From contig JAHZLG010000119.1 in the NCBI GenBank assembly GCA_022599995.1, positions 1-7,154 on the forward strand: a stretch of DNA of 7,154 nt, read 5' to 3'. The notes below the pieces were generated by a model. It did not search any database. It saw nothing but the letters and a program-made list of their open reading frames with translations, and had not been told where the DNA came from. How positions within the stretch are numbered: the first letter of the stretch is position 1; every line of letters starts with the position of its first letter. The DNA is from Alphaproteobacteria bacterium. GTDB taxonomy: Bacteria; Pseudomonadota; Alphaproteobacteria; CBDBCS01; JAHZLG01. A program made the translations under genes and the position numbers. This document shows positions 6,914 to 7,154 of the stretch, one piece after another.

Positions 6914-7105
6914 GGGACGTTCATCAGCAAGAGGAATAAAGCCGCACGCAGAATTCCGTGTCGACCACCTAAGAGCGTCTCCAGAAAGGTGTCGGGTGTC
7001 CTCGGGGCATCGTGTGTGATGAGGCCCTAGGGTCGGGACAACCTGTTACTGGGGCGGATGACAGAGCGATGTGGTGCTGTAGTGGTCGAGCTCATTCATG
7101 TCCTG
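6914..7105 (-). other. Upstream region of thiB, no gene recognised
   Basis: This stretch should hold the thiB promoter and leader. I looked for a thiamine pyrophosphate riboswitch (conserved CTGAGA and ACCTGATCTGGATAATGCCAGCG-like core) and did not find one. There is an 8-bp palindrome ccctaggg at 7025-7032. No convincing -35/-10 pair stands out. Two tiny minus-strand frames (7099-7046, 17 residues; 7010-6969, 13 residues) lack good ribosome binding sites and are not called. Confidence 0.5.
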
Positions 7106-7154
7106 CGTGACCCTGTGACACGTGGTCACGTGGTCACGTGTGCCATAGGTGACC
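7106..7154. repeat. Cluster of GTGAC/GTCAC pentamers with 8-bp tandem repeat and inverted repeat
   Basis: The unit cacgtggt is repeated 2.75 times at 7119-7140, giving three CACGTG palindromes spaced 8 bp apart. A perfect 7-bp inverted repeat, cgtgacc (7106-7112) with ggtcacg (7124-7130), encloses an 11-base loop, and the right arm recurs at 7132-7138. Pentamer GTGAC starts at 7107, 7115 and 7149; GTCAC starts at 7125 and 7133. The arrangement resembles a multi-site operator or a slippage-derived repeat. It begins about 193 bp upstream of thiB and is cut by the window edge, so its owner is unclear. Confidence 0.6.

Noticed and set aside
6601..6930. Alternative minus-strand start and frame at the thiB N-terminus
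   Set aside because: This frame gives a Pro/Ser-rich product without family match. The other frame gives a clear signal peptide and ThiB motifs.
6914..7154. TPP riboswitch upstream of thiB
   Set aside because: The conserved CTGAGA and the long pyrophosphate-sensor core were not found on the minus strand in this stretch.

Overview
This is a moderately GC-rich bacterial window with three protein genes. The two on the plus strand are a very large AddA-type helicase-nuclease and an AlkA-type DNA base-excision glycosylase. The one on the minus strand is a thiamine-binding periplasmic protein (ThiB/TbpA). AddA wording such as WVKASAGSGKTKVL and MTMHGAKGLQAPIV, and the FPAGDL wording of the glycosylase, point to an alphaproteobacterium. 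That assignment rests on remembered family resemblance, not on a search. No rRNA, tRNA, CRISPR array, insertion sequence or phage gene was found.

Layout: Positions 1-315 hold no convincing gene. They are low-complexity, pyrimidine-rich DNA built from several short direct repeats (10, 26 and 11 bp). The 10-bp repeat places a TAG stop in all three forward frames. addA occupies 316-4749. A 198-bp gap with an extremely C-rich, G-poor stretch separates it from the glycosylase gene at 4948-5835. Only 37 bp separate that gene from thiB, which runs convergently from 6913 down to 5873. Positions 6914-7154 lie upstream of thiB. They hold no gene I can support, but contain a cluster of GTCAC/GTGAC pentamers and an 8-bp tandem repeat at the right edge.

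How the genes fit together: AddA, with its partner AddB (not in the window), processes double-strand DNA ends for RecA-dependent repair. The glycosylase removes alkylated bases. The plus-strand pair is therefore a small DNA-repair neighbourhood, possibly co-transcribed. ThiB supplies thiamine-type vitamins to an ABC importer. Its usual partners ThiP and ThiQ do not follow it, because the next gene downstream is the convergent glycosylase gene.

The most distinctive property of the window is the density of short tandem repeats. Those inside addA have periods divisible by three (12 or 21 bp), so the frame is kept. They produce low-complexity protein segments: QALAADT x3, SPGT x3, SPDK x2 and [SF][SA]LGTGG x5. 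The glycosylase carries a Lys/Ala-rich tail of about 71 residues. I did not find evidence of a wholly new biological system. The repeat-rich AddA, the tailed glycosylase, the C-rich putative Rho-loading tract and the solitary thiB are the items worth a second look.
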